DNA of 64,000 bases. It comes from Sunxiuqinia rutila. GTDB taxonomy: Bacteria; Bacteroidota; Bacteroidia; Bacteroidales; Prolixibacteraceae. Shown here piece by piece: positions 24,479 to 33,858 of the stretch. The notes beneath the pieces are model-generated. The model saw only the letters and a list, made by a program, of their open reading frames with translations. It did not search any database and had not been told where the DNA came from. The DNA is taken from positions 124,001 to 188,000 of the forward strand of contig NZ_JBNGOT010000006.1 in assembly GCF_050589705.1 (NCBI RefSeq), given 5' to 3'. How positions within the stretch are numbered: the first letter of the stretch is position 1; every line of letters starts with the position of its first letter. The position numbers and the translations under genes are program-made.

Positions 24479-25855
24479 ATGGATTTACCTTTTGCTGAAA
24501 ACTATAAAATAAAAATGGTAGAGCCCATCTACCGAAGCACCCGTGAAGAACGGGAACAATGGATTCATCAGGCGCATTACAATTTATTCAACCTAAAAAG
24601 TGACCAGGTTTTTATTGACCTGCTGACCGATAGTGGCACCGGCGCCATGAGCGACCGCCAATGGGGGGCCTTAATGACCGGAGACGAAAGTTACGCCGGA
24701 TCATCATCCTATTTTCACCTCAAGGAAAAAGTCAAAACAATCTTTGGATTCGACTACTTTTTACCTGTCCACCAAGGACGAGCGGCCGAAAATGTGCTGT
24801 TTTCGGTTCTGGTGAAAGAAGGCCAGCTGGTGCCGGGAAACTCCCACTTTGATACGACCAAAGGACACATTGAATTTCGAAAGGCCAAAGCCATAGACTG
24901 CACCATTGATGAAGCTTTTGACACCAACGGACCCCATCCTTTCAAAGGCAATATTTCAATTGACAAACTGACTCACGTGTTGGAAGAACATCCACGCGAG
25001 CAGATTCCCATGATCATTGTTACCCTTACCTGCAACAGCTCAGGCGGGCAGCCCGTATCTATGGAAAACCTCCGCCAAATCCGTGAGCTTGCTGATCAAT
25101 ACCAGGTTCCGGTGATTTTCGACTCTGCCCGTTTTGCTGAAAATGCCTGGTTTATTCAGAACCGGGAGGCGGGTTACCAAAACAAAAGCATTCGCGAAAT
25201 TGTAAGCGAAATGTATCAATATGCCGATGGGATGACCATGAGCAGTAAAAAGGATGGGATTGTAAATATCGGCGGTATTTTGGCTATACGCCACAAAGAT
25301 TGGCACCAGCAAGCTACGGTTTACAACATCATGTACGAAGGTTTTATCACCTACGGAGGGATGGCCGGACGCGACATGAATGCACTGGCCATCGGGCTGG
25401 AAGAAGTCACCAACGGAGATTACCTCGAAAACCGCATTCGCCAGGTTCATTACCTGGGTAACCAACTGATTAAAATGGGCATTCCGGTTCAGAAACCACT
25501 GGGCGGACATGCTGTCTTTGTGGATGCCAAGCGCTTCCTGCAACAGGTTCCGAAGGAAGAGTACATTGCACAAACCCTTGCGGTTGAGCTGTATTTGGAA
25601 GCCGGAGTGAGAGGTGTGGAAGTGGGCACTTTGCTGGCCGACCGTGATCCGGTAACCAAAGAAAACCGTTATCCAAAGCTGGAATTCTTGCGACTGGCCA
25701 TTCCGCGTCGGACGTATACCAATAACCACATGGATGTTGTAGCAGCCGGATTGAAAAACATTTTGGATCGACGGGACCAAATCACCAGAGGCTTCCGGAT
25801 TGCGGAAGAAGCCCCCATTATGCGCCATTTTACGGTAAAACTGGAACGAAGCTAA
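24479..25855 (+). CDS. tnaA: Tryptophanase (PLP-dependent beta-eliminating lyase)
   Basis: 458 residues; splits L-tryptophan into indole, pyruvate and ammonia. Family motifs: LLTDSGTGAMSDRQW, HQGRAAEN, FDSARFAENAWF and MSSKKD (K257-K258, the second expected to hold PLP). Residues that separate tryptophanase from tyrosine phenol-lyase favour the former: GVEVG (380-382), where phenol-lyases have an arginine (MERG), and RHFTVKL (H450), where they have phenylalanine. There is no adjacent permease gene. Indole production is therefore expected. The gene is monocistronic with its own promoter and a terminator after it. Confidence 0.93.
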   Translation: MDLPFAENYKIKMVEPIYRSTREEREQWIHQAHYNLFNLKSDQVFIDLLTDSGTGAMSDRQWGALMTGDESYAGSSSYFHLKEKVKTIFGFDYFLPVHQGRAAENVLFSVLVKEGQLVPGNSHFDTTKGHIEFRKAKAIDCTIDEAFDTNGPHPFKGNISIDKLTHVLEEHPREQIPMIIVTLTCNSSGGQPVSMENLRQIRELADQYQVPVIFDSARFAENAWFIQNREAGYQNKSIREIVSEMYQYADGMTMSSKKDGIVNIGGILAIRHKDWHQQATVYNIMYEGFITYGGMAGRDMNALAIGLEEVTNGDYLENRIRQVHYLGNQLIKMGIPVQKPLGGHAVFVDAKRFLQQVPKEEYIAQTLAVELYLEAGVRGVEVGTLLADRDPVTKENRYPKLEFLRLAIPRRTYTNNHMDVVAAGLKNILDRRDQITRGFRIAEEAPIMRHFTVKLERS

Positions 25856-25901
25856 GAACACTTTGATAACTGCCTTTTCCAAAGCAAAAACCACTAAAAC
25901 A

Positions 25902-25944
25902 AATAGCCTGGTTGGGAGGAAAGTCCTGATCAGGCTTATTTTTT
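25902..25944 (+). terminator. Terminator after tnaA
   Basis: AATAGCCTG pairs with CAGGCTTATT (one bulged T), with an inner AGGA/TCCT helix, followed by TTTT. It overlaps the last codons of the convergent oxidoreductase gene. Confidence 0.6.
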
Positions 25945-26586
25945 CAGAAGTTTAAACGCGTGTCTCCATTCATTGTGCTGAAAACCCGGAATACACCAAA
26001 GCATGCAAAGTGGTTCAATCGCTCGGGCAGCCTCAGCTTTTCCCATATCAGCAATCTCCCAGCCAAAAAGGTCAAGCACTTCTTTTACCTGATTTTTAGA
26101 GTTTTCATTGTTTCCACAAATGAACATGGTCGGTTTGCCGCCCTCAAACTCCGGGTTCACCATGAACTCATTCCCCACACAACTGAATGCTTTGACAAAG
26201 TGAATCCGCGAATACTTCTCCTGCAGGTGCTCCATCAGCGAAAAATTCATCTTGGTGAAGAAATGCAAAACGCCATGAACCGGCTGATCATCACTAATCG
26301 GATTGCAGGTATCAATCACTGTTTTTCCATGCAAAGTAGCCGCTCCGGCCAGGTCGAGCACAAACTCCACCGCACTGCCTTTAACGGCCAAAACAACCAG
26401 GTCGCCAAAGTGAGCTGCATCTGAAAAGGAACCAACGGAGGCTTTTTCTCCGGCTTGTTTTAACCAATGGGCTAGCCGAAGTCTGTCGCGCGTTCCCACT
26501 TTTACCTCATAACCATATTTTAAAAAGCCGTCAGCCAATGTCCGGCCCACGCTTCCTGATCCTAAAATACCGACTTGTTTTCTCAT
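25936..26586 (-). CDS. NAD(P)-binding oxidoreductase of the F420-dependent NADP reductase-like family
   Basis: 216 residues. Rossmann motif GILGSGSVGRTLADGF at the N-terminus and KVGTRDRLR after strand 2, with an arginine placed to bind the NADP phosphate. Later come LVVLAVKG, VIDTCNPIS and FVKAFSCVGN, typical of the 'NADP oxidoreductase, coenzyme F420-dependent' domain (PF03807). Bacteroidota are not known to make F420, so a nicotinamide-only reductase is more likely. The electron acceptor is unknown. It converges on tnaA and has no operon partner. Confidence 0.75.
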   Translation of the reverse strand: MRKQVGILGSGSVGRTLADGFLKYGYEVKVGTRDRLRLAHWLKQAGEKASVGSFSDAAHFGDLVVLAVKGSAVEFVLDLAGAATLHGKTVIDTCNPISDDQPVHGVLHFFTKMNFSLMEHLQEKYSRIHFVKAFSCVGNEFMVNPEFEGGKPTMFICGNNENSKNQVKEVLDLFGWEIADMGKAEAARAIEPLCMLWCIPGFQHNEWRHAFKLLKK

Positions 26587-26701
26587 GGCACTTCACCTAA
26601 ATAATTAATACTGATTACGTTATTACTGATACGCTATATTTCTGAATTTGGTTTTCGCCATTACAGGAAGATTTGTACCTTCAAATGAAATTTAGAACCC
26701 C

Positions 26702-27604
26702 ATGTTGAGACCCGAATATTTGCAGCCGGGAGACCGGATCCGAATTGTAGCCCCTGCAGGAAAAGTAGTGAAAGAGAAAATACTGGACGGCGTGAATTTA
26801 CTCCGCCAGCAAGGTTTTGAGGTAATCCTGGGCGATCATGTTTTTGATGCTCATTTTCAGTTTGCCGCAACCGACCAAAACCGCCTGAATGACTTGCAGC
26901 AAGCCCTGGACGACCCGCATTGCAAAGCGATCATCTGTGCCCGCGGAGGCTATGGCACCATACGCCTGATTGACCAGATCGACCTGTCTGCTTTTCGCAA
27001 GCACCCGAAATGGCTGGTAGGCTTTAGTGACATTACCTCCCTGCACGCCCGGCTTCAACAGGAAGGCTTTTGCAGCATACACGGGGCCATGCCCGCCTTA
27101 TACCTGAAAGATAATCAATCGACTGAGAGCTTTAACGAACTGGTGAAAACCCTGACAGGTAAACTTCCGGCGACAACCGTTGCCAACCACCCTTTTAACC
27201 GGACTGGGCAAACCTCCGGAACACTTATTGGCGGCAACCTGTCCATTCTTTACAGCTTGCTGGGCACTCCGCTCGAACCTCAAACCGAGGGCCGTATTTT
27301 ATTTATTGAAGACGTGTCGGAATACCTCTATCACCTTGACCGGATGATGCACAGCCTTAAGCTGGCAGGAAGACTAAGCCAGCTGAACGGCCTAATAGTA
27401 GGCGGTTTCACCGAAATGAAAGACAATGATTCACCCTTTGGGCAAACAGCGCGGGAAATCATTCGTGACGTGCTGAAAGACGAGCACTTCCCTGTATGTT
27501 TTGATTTTCCGGCCGGTCATATTGAACGCAATTTACCACTTGTTTTTGGTGCCAATTATGAGTTAAGGGTTGACACAAAAAAGGCCGTACTGACCACCAC
27601 ATAA
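26702..27604 (+). CDS. ldcA: LD-carboxypeptidase (S66 family)
   Basis: 300-residue cytoplasmic serine peptidase that removes the terminal D-Ala from murein tetrapeptides during recycling. S66 landmarks are all visible: GDRIRIVAPAGKV at the N-terminus, ARGGYGTIRL, the nucleophile in GFSDIT, the catalytic glutamate in FIEDVSEYLYHLDRM and the histidine in FPAGHIERNLPL. No signal peptide. Functionally it complements the murein locus at the left edge, though 7 kb away and separately transcribed; TTTC-N20-TACCTTCA just upstream is a possible promoter. Confidence 0.94.
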   Translation: MLRPEYLQPGDRIRIVAPAGKVVKEKILDGVNLLRQQGFEVILGDHVFDAHFQFAATDQNRLNDLQQALDDPHCKAIICARGGYGTIRLIDQIDLSAFRKHPKWLVGFSDITSLHARLQQEGFCSIHGAMPALYLKDNQSTESFNELVKTLTGKLPATTVANHPFNRTGQTSGTLIGGNLSILYSLLGTPLEPQTEGRILFIEDVSEYLYHLDRMMHSLKLAGRLSQLNGLIVGGFTEMKDNDSPFGQTAREIIRDVLKDEHFPVCFDFPAGHIERNLPLVFGANYELRVDTKKAVLTTT

Positions 27605-27605
27605 A

Positions 27606-27745
27606 AAAGAGGCTGTCCAAAAGGTCGCTTTAGCATGTAAAACTGTCATTGCGAGTGAAACAGAGCAATCTTATGAATAAGAGATTGCTTCAGTCGTTCC
27701 TCCTTCGCAATGACGAAGAATTATACTTTTTAGACACCTTCTTTT
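27606..27745. repeat. Palindromic repeat element of the GTCATTGCGAG type
   Basis: Outer imperfect inverted repeats GAGGCTGTCCAAAAGG (left) and CTTTTTAGACACCTTC (right) enclose TGTCATTGCGAG and CTTCGCAATGACG. These in turn enclose GCAATCTTATGAATAAGAGATTGC. The nested structure folds on both strands. It fills the whole gap between the convergent ldcA and czcA-like genes and may also end their transcripts. Elements with this core are scattered widely in many genomes and are thought to move as non-autonomous units. Confidence 0.8.
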
Positions 27746-27747
27746 AT

Positions 27748-30700
27748 CTAGGTCGTCAATGGGTTCGCTTCAGGGTTGTCCTCCGGCTTGTTTCGTCGTT
27801 TTTCCACCCACAAGTAAATCGTTGGAAGCACCAGCAGGGTCAGCAAGGTGGAGGTGATTAAACCGCCGATAACCACCGTTGCCAAGGGCCGCTGAACTTC
27901 TGATCCCGGCCCCGAGTTAAAGGCCATGGGAATAAAGCCCAAACTGGCCACCAGAGCAGTCATTAAAACCGGTCGCAAGCGATCTACCGCCCCGGTAATG
28001 ACCGTTTCCTTAAGCGATTTTTTAGTCTCCTTACGCACTTCATTGATATGATCAAGCAGCACAATGCCGTTGAGCACCGCCACGCCAAACAGCGCAACAA
28101 ATCCAATACTTGCTGAAACCGACAGATACAGGCCTCTCACCCACAAAAGAAAAACTCCACCAGACAAGGCAAATGGCAGGTTCAGCAAGATGATCATGGC
28201 ATAACGCATGTTGCCAAAATTAAGGTACAGCAAACCAATAATGATAAACAAAGAAAGCGGCACAACCAGCAAGAGGTGGTTCATGGCCCGGCGCTGATTT
28301 TCAAATGTTCCACCGTATTCGATAAAATAGCCCGGCGAAACAACAGCCTTTTCACGAATGGCTTCCTGCAACTGGCCTACGTAACTTCCGATGTCCATGT
28401 TTTTTATATTAACACCCACAATCAGGCGACGCCAGCCATTCTCACGCTGAATCTCGCGTGGCCCTTCCTGTGCAATGATCTGACTGACCCGCTTCAACGG
28501 TATCGACTGACCATTAGCCAGATAAACCGGAATTTCCTGAATCTGCTGCAATTGCTGACGGATGTCTTCCGGGTAACGAACCAGAATGTCAAAGCGCCGC
28601 TGGCCTTCATATACTTGACCGGCCACTTGTCCGCCAATCCCGGCCTCAATAACTTGCTGCACTTCATCAACATTCAAACCAAATGAAGCCACGGCTTCGC
28701 GGTCAATAGCAATGGTTAAGTAAGGTTGTCCGATGGCCTGCTCCACAAAAAAGTTATCTGTGCCATCCAGGCCAGCCACCACCTGCGAAATAGACTCACC
28801 AATCCGATTCAGTTCTTCCAGGTCTTCACCATAAATCTTCACGGCCAGGTCCGATTTCACCCCACTGGTCAGCTCATCCACCCGCATGGCTATGGGTTGG
28901 GTAAAGTTGTAAGCCAGCCCGGGTTCTGTTTTCAGGTAAGGCTCAATTTCAGCAATAATGTCCTGTTTGGTAATTCCACGACGCCATTCATCAGGGTTTT
29001 TCAGCACCACCCACACATCGGTTTGATGAACGCCCATCCAATCGTTGGCTAAATCGGAACGTCCGGTTTTGGGAACCACCGTTTGAATTTCCGGAATATT
29101 TTTCATGAGCTGACCACCCAGCCAGTTGGCATTTTCAATGGATTCTTCGAGCGTAACGGAAGGCATTCGCACTTGTTCCACCAAAATAGAACCTTCTTCG
29201 AGCTCAGGTAAAAACTCACTTCCCAGTCGTACCATCACCACCATGGAAAGGCCAAAAACCGCAAGCGCCACGCTTAGTACCAAAACGCGCTTTTGAATGT
29301 TGCGCTCCAAGAACCGCTGATAAATGGGTTGCAACCAGTTAATCAGCCAGTTTTTTCGGGGCTTGACACCTCGTTTGAAAATCAAGGCTGAAACCGAGGG
29401 AATAAACACCAGTGCCAACAGCAACGATCCCAACACTGCGGCAGCCACCGTTATGGCCATCGGCCGGTATAAAATGCCTTCCATTCCGCTGAAGGTCATG
29501 ATGGGCACATACACCATCAGAATAATAAGTACGCCAAAAAAGATGGGGCGAACCACTTGCCGGGCCGCCTTGATAATCACCTCATCGGTGTCTTTTCCGC
29601 CCTGCTTTTCGCGCAGCCTTTTGATGATATTTTCCACCATCACCACAGAGCCATCCACCACCATTCCAAAGTCAATGGCTCCTAGACTCATGAGGTTGGC
29701 AGCGAGCCCAAACTCGCGCATGCCAATGAAAGCGAACAACATGGAAAGCGGAATAACCATGGCTACGATGATAGCCCCGGAGAACTCACCCAACAACAGC
29801 AACAAAACCACAATAACCAAAAATCCTCCTTCAACCAGGTTGGTGGTGATGGTTCCGGTGGTTCGTTCAATCAAATCGGATTGATCGTAAAACTTCTCAA
29901 TCGTCACGCCCTCGGGTAGGTTTTCATTGACGGATGCAATTTTTTCTTCAATTTCAGCAATCACTTCCCGCCCATTTCCTCCGCGCAGCATCATCACAAT
30001 ACCGGTAACCACCTCGCCTTTCCCATCGCGGGTAACACCGCCTTGCCGAATCTGTGTTCCCAACTCCACATCGGCCAAATCCTTGATAAAAACCGGTTTA
30101 TTGTCGAGCTTGGTAACGACGATGTTGAGAATGTCCTCCTTCCGGTTAATCTGACCAAAACCACGAACAATGTATTGCTCCCGGTTATGCTCCAAAAAGT
30201 TACCTCCCGACACGCTGTTGTTTTGCTCAATGGCCGTGATGATTTCCTGAATGCCGACCCCGTAATTGCGCATTTTGCCCGGCTGAATGACCACATTGTA
30301 CTGCTTGACAAAACCTCCAAATGAGTTGATCTCGGTAACTCCTTTAACGATTTTCAGTTGCGGGGCAATCAGCCAGTCCTGAATCTCCCGGAGCTCAGTC
30401 AGGGAATAATTCTCGCCCTTCACTTCATACTGATAGATTTCGCCCAGGGCCGTCGAAATTGGTCCCAACTGGGGTGTTGAAACGTCTCGTGGCAGCTCAT
30501 CGCTAATGGATTGCAAACGCTGGCTAACCATTTGGCGTGCAAAGTAAATATCGGTGTTCTCCTCAAATTCGACCGTCACTGCCGACAAGCCAAACTGAGA
30601 AATGGAGCGCACCTCTTTTACATCGGGTAAGCCGTTCATAGCTGTTTCGATGGGATAACTCACCAGCTTTTCCACATCGTAAGGCGAATACCGACCCGCC

Positions 30701-30855
30701 TTGGTAATCACCAATACCTGAACGGGAGTAACATCAGGCAGGGAGTTGATGGGCAGTCTCAGTAAAGAGAACACCCCGGCAGCCCCCATCAAAACAACTA
30801 AAGATAGTGCTACGAATTTTTGTCTGACTGAAAACTCTATAATTTGATTGAGCAT
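27748..30855 (-). CDS. CzcA-type heavy-metal efflux RND pump
   Basis: 1035-residue inner-membrane proton antiporter with 12 membrane helices and two large periplasmic loops. The fourth helix reads GAIDFGMVVDGSVVMVENII: the aspartate/aspartate/glutamate pattern of CzcA-like pumps for divalent cations, and unlike the CusA pattern for Cu(I)/Ag(I). The protein also has PINSLPDVTPVQV and YIEYGGTFENQRRA, both usual in this family. It works with the adaptor (30872) and outer-membrane channel (32086) as a tripartite exporter. Gene order channel-adaptor-pump on the minus strand, with gaps of 11 and 16 bp, marks one operon. The specific metal (Co, Zn, Cd or Ni) cannot be set from this, and no metal-responsive regulator is adjacent. 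Confidence 0.94.
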   Translation of the reverse strand: MLNQIIEFSVRQKFVALSLVVLMGAAGVFSLLRLPINSLPDVTPVQVLVITKAGRYSPYDVEKLVSYPIETAMNGLPDVKEVRSISQFGLSAVTVEFEENTDIYFARQMVSQRLQSISDELPRDVSTPQLGPISTALGEIYQYEVKGENYSLTELREIQDWLIAPQLKIVKGVTEINSFGGFVKQYNVVIQPGKMRNYGVGIQEIITAIEQNNSVSGGNFLEHNREQYIVRGFGQINRKEDILNIVVTKLDNKPVFIKDLADVELGTQIRQGGVTRDGKGEVVTGIVMMLRGGNGREVIAEIEEKIASVNENLPEGVTIEKFYDQSDLIERTTGTITTNLVEGGFLVIVVLLLLLGEFSGAIIVAMVIPLSMLFAFIGMREFGLAANLMSLGAIDFGMVVDGSVVMVENIIKRLREKQGGKDTDEVIIKAARQVVRPIFFGVLIILMVYVPIMTFSGMEGILYRPMAITVAAAVLGSLLLALVFIPSVSALIFKRGVKPRKNWLINWLQPIYQRFLERNIQKRVLVLSVALAVFGLSMVVMVRLGSEFLPELEEGSILVEQVRMPSVTLEESIENANWLGGQLMKNIPEIQTVVPKTGRSDLANDWMGVHQTDVWVVLKNPDEWRRGITKQDIIAEIEPYLKTEPGLAYNFTQPIAMRVDELTSGVKSDLAVKIYGEDLEELNRIGESISQVVAGLDGTDNFFVEQAIGQPYLTIAIDREAVASFGLNVDEVQQVIEAGIGGQVAGQVYEGQRRFDILVRYPEDIRQQLQQIQEIPVYLANGQSIPLKRVSQIIAQEGPREIQRENGWRRLIVGVNIKNMDIGSYVGQLQEAIREKAVVSPGYFIEYGGTFENQRRAMNHLLLVVPLSLFIIIGLLYLNFGNMRYAMIILLNLPFALSGGVFLLWVRGLYLSVSASIGFVALFGVAVLNGIVLLDHINEVRKETKKSLKETVITGAVDRLRPVLMTALVASLGFIPMAFNSGPGSEVQRPLATVVIGGLITSTLLTLLVLPTIYLWVEKRRNKPEDNPEANPLTT

Positions 30856-30871
30856 AATCGTGATGGTTAAA

Positions 30872-32074
30872 TTATTCTTCCGCTATCATTTCAAAGCGTG
30901 AAAGGGCCTTCAAACTAAAAACCTGCGAAATGGCCACTTCCTCCTCCTCCTGCATGCCTTCATTCACAATGGCAAACTGATCCTGAATCTCCGTAATCTC
31001 AATCCCTCGCTTTTCGTAGGTACTCTCATCCTTTTTGACAAAGACAACAGCCTGATTGCCATCGTAAGTCACCGCTTTTAATGGAACCGCAAACACTTCG
31101 CCCAGAGAGCGGGTTGCAATCTCCATACGCACGGTTTCCCCGGGCTTGGGCCAACCGTCCTCCGGATGAACTTCGACATTAACCACTACCGATCGATTTT
31201 CTTCGTCCAGCCCCGGATTTACCGAGCTCACCACTGCAGCGATTCCCAATTGGTCATTGTCGCGTCGGCCAATCCGGACAGAGTCCCCCATTTGGATAGA
31301 ACGAGCATCTTCCGGGCTCAGGTAACCCTTTATGAGCACTTTGTCGGTATCGATGATGCGACCGAGCTTTTCCAGTGCATTCACCGATTGCCCCAACTCC
31401 ACCATTCGCTGGTCAAACTTGCCGCCAATGGGAGCATGAATTTTCAAACTCGGATCGATGTTTTCTGCGCTTTTCAAGGCTTCAATTTCATGGTCGGGCA
31501 CCCCAATGGCTTTCAGCTTGGCGAAAGCGGCAATAGAGGTCGCAGAAGCCCGCTGGTAATCCGACATGGCCCGATCCAGTTCAGCCTTCGAACTAATGGT
31601 TTGCTCGACCAACTGTTTCAGCCGTTCCAGACGGGTGGTTTGAAAACGCTCCTCAGCCAGTCCCTGTAAATATTCGGCCACGAGGTTACCAAACACCAGG
31701 CTTTCAATTTTAAACAGCTCCTGCCCTTTCCGAACCGGATCACCATCCCGAATCATGACTGCGCTCACCCGTCCGTCGAGCGGGGTACTGATGATGCTAA
31801 CATAGCCCGATGCCGGAAATACCACCCCGGGAACCTGTAAGCGATAATTCTGAATGTTGCTGCTTACCCTGGCTGTTTCAATCTGCAATTCATCTTTCTC
31901 TTTGTCCGACAGCTGAATAATTAACTTCCCTTCCGGCATTCCGGAAACTGATGGCGGTGATTCCTCAATCTGAACCGGGACTTCCTTGCTGGCCTTATCG
32001 TTGGAACACCCAACCCCAAGGGTCAGAAGAAGCAAAAGCATGTTTAAAGGATAAAAATGTTTTTTTAGTATCAT
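30872..32074 (-). CDS. RND efflux periplasmic adaptor (CzcB/CusB type)
   Basis: 400 residues. The N-terminus gives a lipoprotein (LLLLTLGVGC, Cys23) followed by a low-complexity linker. Membrane-fusion-protein order is visible: a lipoyl-half with GYVSIISTPLDGRVSAVMIRDG and GDPVRKGQELF, an alpha-helical hairpin around residues 140-200, the second lipoyl half (IHAPIGGKFDQRMVELGQ), then the beta-barrel and membrane-proximal domains. It links the pump to the outer-membrane channel. The absence of a histidine-rich N-terminal region gives no clue to the metal. Confidence 0.92.
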   Translation of the reverse strand: MILKKHFYPLNMLLLLLTLGVGCSNDKASKEVPVQIEESPPSVSGMPEGKLIIQLSDKEKDELQIETARVSSNIQNYRLQVPGVVFPASGYVSIISTPLDGRVSAVMIRDGDPVRKGQELFKIESLVFGNLVAEYLQGLAEERFQTTRLERLKQLVEQTISSKAELDRAMSDYQRASATSIAAFAKLKAIGVPDHEIEALKSAENIDPSLKIHAPIGGKFDQRMVELGQSVNALEKLGRIIDTDKVLIKGYLSPEDARSIQMGDSVRIGRRDNDQLGIAAVVSSVNPGLDEENRSVVVNVEVHPEDGWPKPGETVRMEIATRSLGEVFAVPLKAVTYDGNQAVVFVKKDESTYEKRGIEITEIQDQFAIVNEGMQEEEEVAISQVFSLKALSRFEMIAEE

Positions 32075-32085
32075 GATGTGTGTGT

Positions 32086-33321
32086 TTAATAGACTAGTTC
32101 CTGATCCAGAAATTTCTCCAACTGCGCCAGCTGAAGGTAGTAATCGCGTAAAGACAAGAGGTAGCGCTTTTGATTGAACAGATAGGTTTGCTGCGCATTA
32201 AGCAGATTCAACAAATCAATTTCACCAAGCTGATAGGCTTTTAAACTCAATTGCTGCAGCTTTTGCGACTTCCCACTCATGGTTTCGTTGTAGCGATCAA
32301 TAATCTGTTTGCTGCTTTCATAGCTATGCCAGGCATGTTCAATTTGTTGTTTCATATCCAGTTCAATGGCCTTTTGCTGCCACTCCACTTCGGTTTGCCG
32401 CGCTTCAGCCATGCGTATTTTGCCTTTCTGCTCAAAAGGAAGCCAGATGGGAATACTTAAGCCCACTTCAAAACCATTGAAGTTGAAGCCATCGCCGTAA
32501 TTCTGCTTGTAAAGATTGAACCGGATGTCGGGAAGAATATTACTTTTAGCCTCTTTTAGCTTGTTTTCAGAAGCCTGATAGTCATACAAGGCAGCCAAAT
32601 AGCTTGGTTGCTCCTGCAAAACCGCCAGGGCCTGAATCTGGCTGATATCGACCACCCGGCTGTTCAAGGTGTCCGAAAAATGAATGTCATAGCTGATTTC
32701 AGCAATTTCAAGCCCAATCAGGTAGAACAAACTGTAACGAGCCTGGTGCAACAACCGATTGGATTCGCTCACCACATTCTGGGCTTCCGAAACCTGCAGC
32801 TCGGCATTTAACAGCTCCATCCCATTGCCCATGCCGGTTTCAAAACGGGCATAGGCCGCTTTATACAGCTCTTCGGCCAGCTTGCTTTGTTGCTTGCCCA
32901 ACGCCTGCAGGTGCAGAGCATAAAGAACTTCAATGTAGCGGGATTTCACCTGCGATTTGATCTCATTCTCCAAGGCCTTAATTCGAAAGCTTAAGGCTTT
33001 GGCTTCCTGCTTAACCGCTTTTAACCGATAGATGGTCGTCAGCGGAAAATCGACGGATTGCGAAATGGTCCATCGCCTTTCTTCAAAAGGTTTGGCCGCG
33101 CGGGAGTTCATTCCCTCTTCAAAATAGCTGATTTCAGGGGCCTCAATGCCTGTCAGGGTTCGCCATTCATTTTCCTTTTGGCTGAGCAACGCTTTGGCCT
33201 GATTGAGGTCGGGATTATTCAGTAAGGCTGAATCAACCGCTTGCTGAATCGACAAAACAGGGTTTTGCCCATAGGCAACAGCAGCACAAAAAACGAGTAA
33301 AATCGGGAGCAGTTTAAGCAT
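32086..33321 (-). CDS. TolC-family outer-membrane efflux channel (CzcC type)
   Basis: About 411 residues from the ATG at 33321, which begins a clean signal peptide (LKLLPILLVFCAAVAYG). A start further up at 33390 would add 23 residues ahead of the signal and is rejected. Two long helical repeats of the outer-membrane efflux protein family are seen (LSIQQAVDSALLNNPDLNQA and a second from about residue 200), rich in Gln/Glu/Leu heptads. It forms the exit duct of the tripartite metal pump and is first in the operon. A possible promoter lies in the 129 bp shared with the divergent yraN-like gene. Confidence 0.9.
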   Translation of the reverse strand: MLKLLPILLVFCAAVAYGQNPVLSIQQAVDSALLNNPDLNQAKALLSQKENEWRTLTGIEAPEISYFEEGMNSRAAKPFEERRWTISQSVDFPLTTIYRLKAVKQEAKALSFRIKALENEIKSQVKSRYIEVLYALHLQALGKQQSKLAEELYKAAYARFETGMGNGMELLNAELQVSEAQNVVSESNRLLHQARYSLFYLIGLEIAEISYDIHFSDTLNSRVVDISQIQALAVLQEQPSYLAALYDYQASENKLKEAKSNILPDIRFNLYKQNYGDGFNFNGFEVGLSIPIWLPFEQKGKIRMAEARQTEVEWQQKAIELDMKQQIEHAWHSYESSKQIIDRYNETMSGKSQKLQQLSLKAYQLGEIDLLNLLNAQQTYLFNQKRYLLSLRDYYLQLAQLEKFLDQELVY

Positions 33322-33450
33322 AGTACGGCAGTTGAAATGAGAACAAATGTTTATTTTAAAAGACAATCCAGAGAGTAAATTGTTTGCCAACTAATTTACC
33401 AATTTTGCCAATCAAAACCATTCCCTTAACTTGCTTAAAATCTTTGGGTC

Positions 33451-33813
33451 ATGAGTCGTCAAAAAGAAATCGGGAATAAGGGTGAAGAACTGGCGCAAGA
33501 ACACCTGCGCACCTTGGGCTACCAAATACTGGAAACCAATTGGCGGCATCATTACTACGAGATTGATATTATCGCTCTCGACCGGGATGAGCTGGTGATT
33601 GTAGAAGTGAAAACCCGAAGCACTGACAGCTACGAACACCCCGCTGAAGCCATAAGCAACCAGAAAATCCGGTTTCTGGTCAATGCGGCCGAAGCCTATA
33701 TTCTGGAAAAAGACAGCAACCGGGACACCCGGTTCGATGTCATTTCAATCATTTTCTACGGACAAAACTTTGAGCTGGAGCATTTTAAGGATGCCTTTTA
33801 TCCAACCTCCTGA
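33451..33813 (+). CDS. YraN/UPF0102 endonuclease-fold protein
   Basis: 120 residues. The UPF0102 pattern is complete: GEELAQEHLRTLGYQILETNWR, then EIDIIALDRDELVIVEVKTR, which carries the E-D-ExK residues of a restriction-endonuclease-like fold. Widespread and conserved, often linked to DNA uptake or recombination, but its biochemical role is undefined. The ATG lies only 4 bp after an AATCTTTG -7-like box, so its mRNA may have almost no leader. Confidence 0.88.
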   Translation: MSRQKEIGNKGEELAQEHLRTLGYQILETNWRHHYYEIDIIALDRDELVIVEVKTRSTDSYEHPAEAISNQKIRFLVNAAEAYILEKDSNRDTRFDVISIIFYGQNFELEHFKDAFYPTS

Positions 33814-33858
33814 AATTGATCATTTAATCCTATTTTTGGCCCTTACAAAAGCAAGGTG

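Noticed and set aside
25040..25894. 284-codon frame antisense to tnaA
   Set aside because: It is a shadow of the tryptophanase gene; its composition is that of a reverse-complement frame and no motif is present.
33322..33390. N-terminal extension of the TolC-family protein
   Set aside because: The added residues precede a complete signal peptide that starts at 33321.
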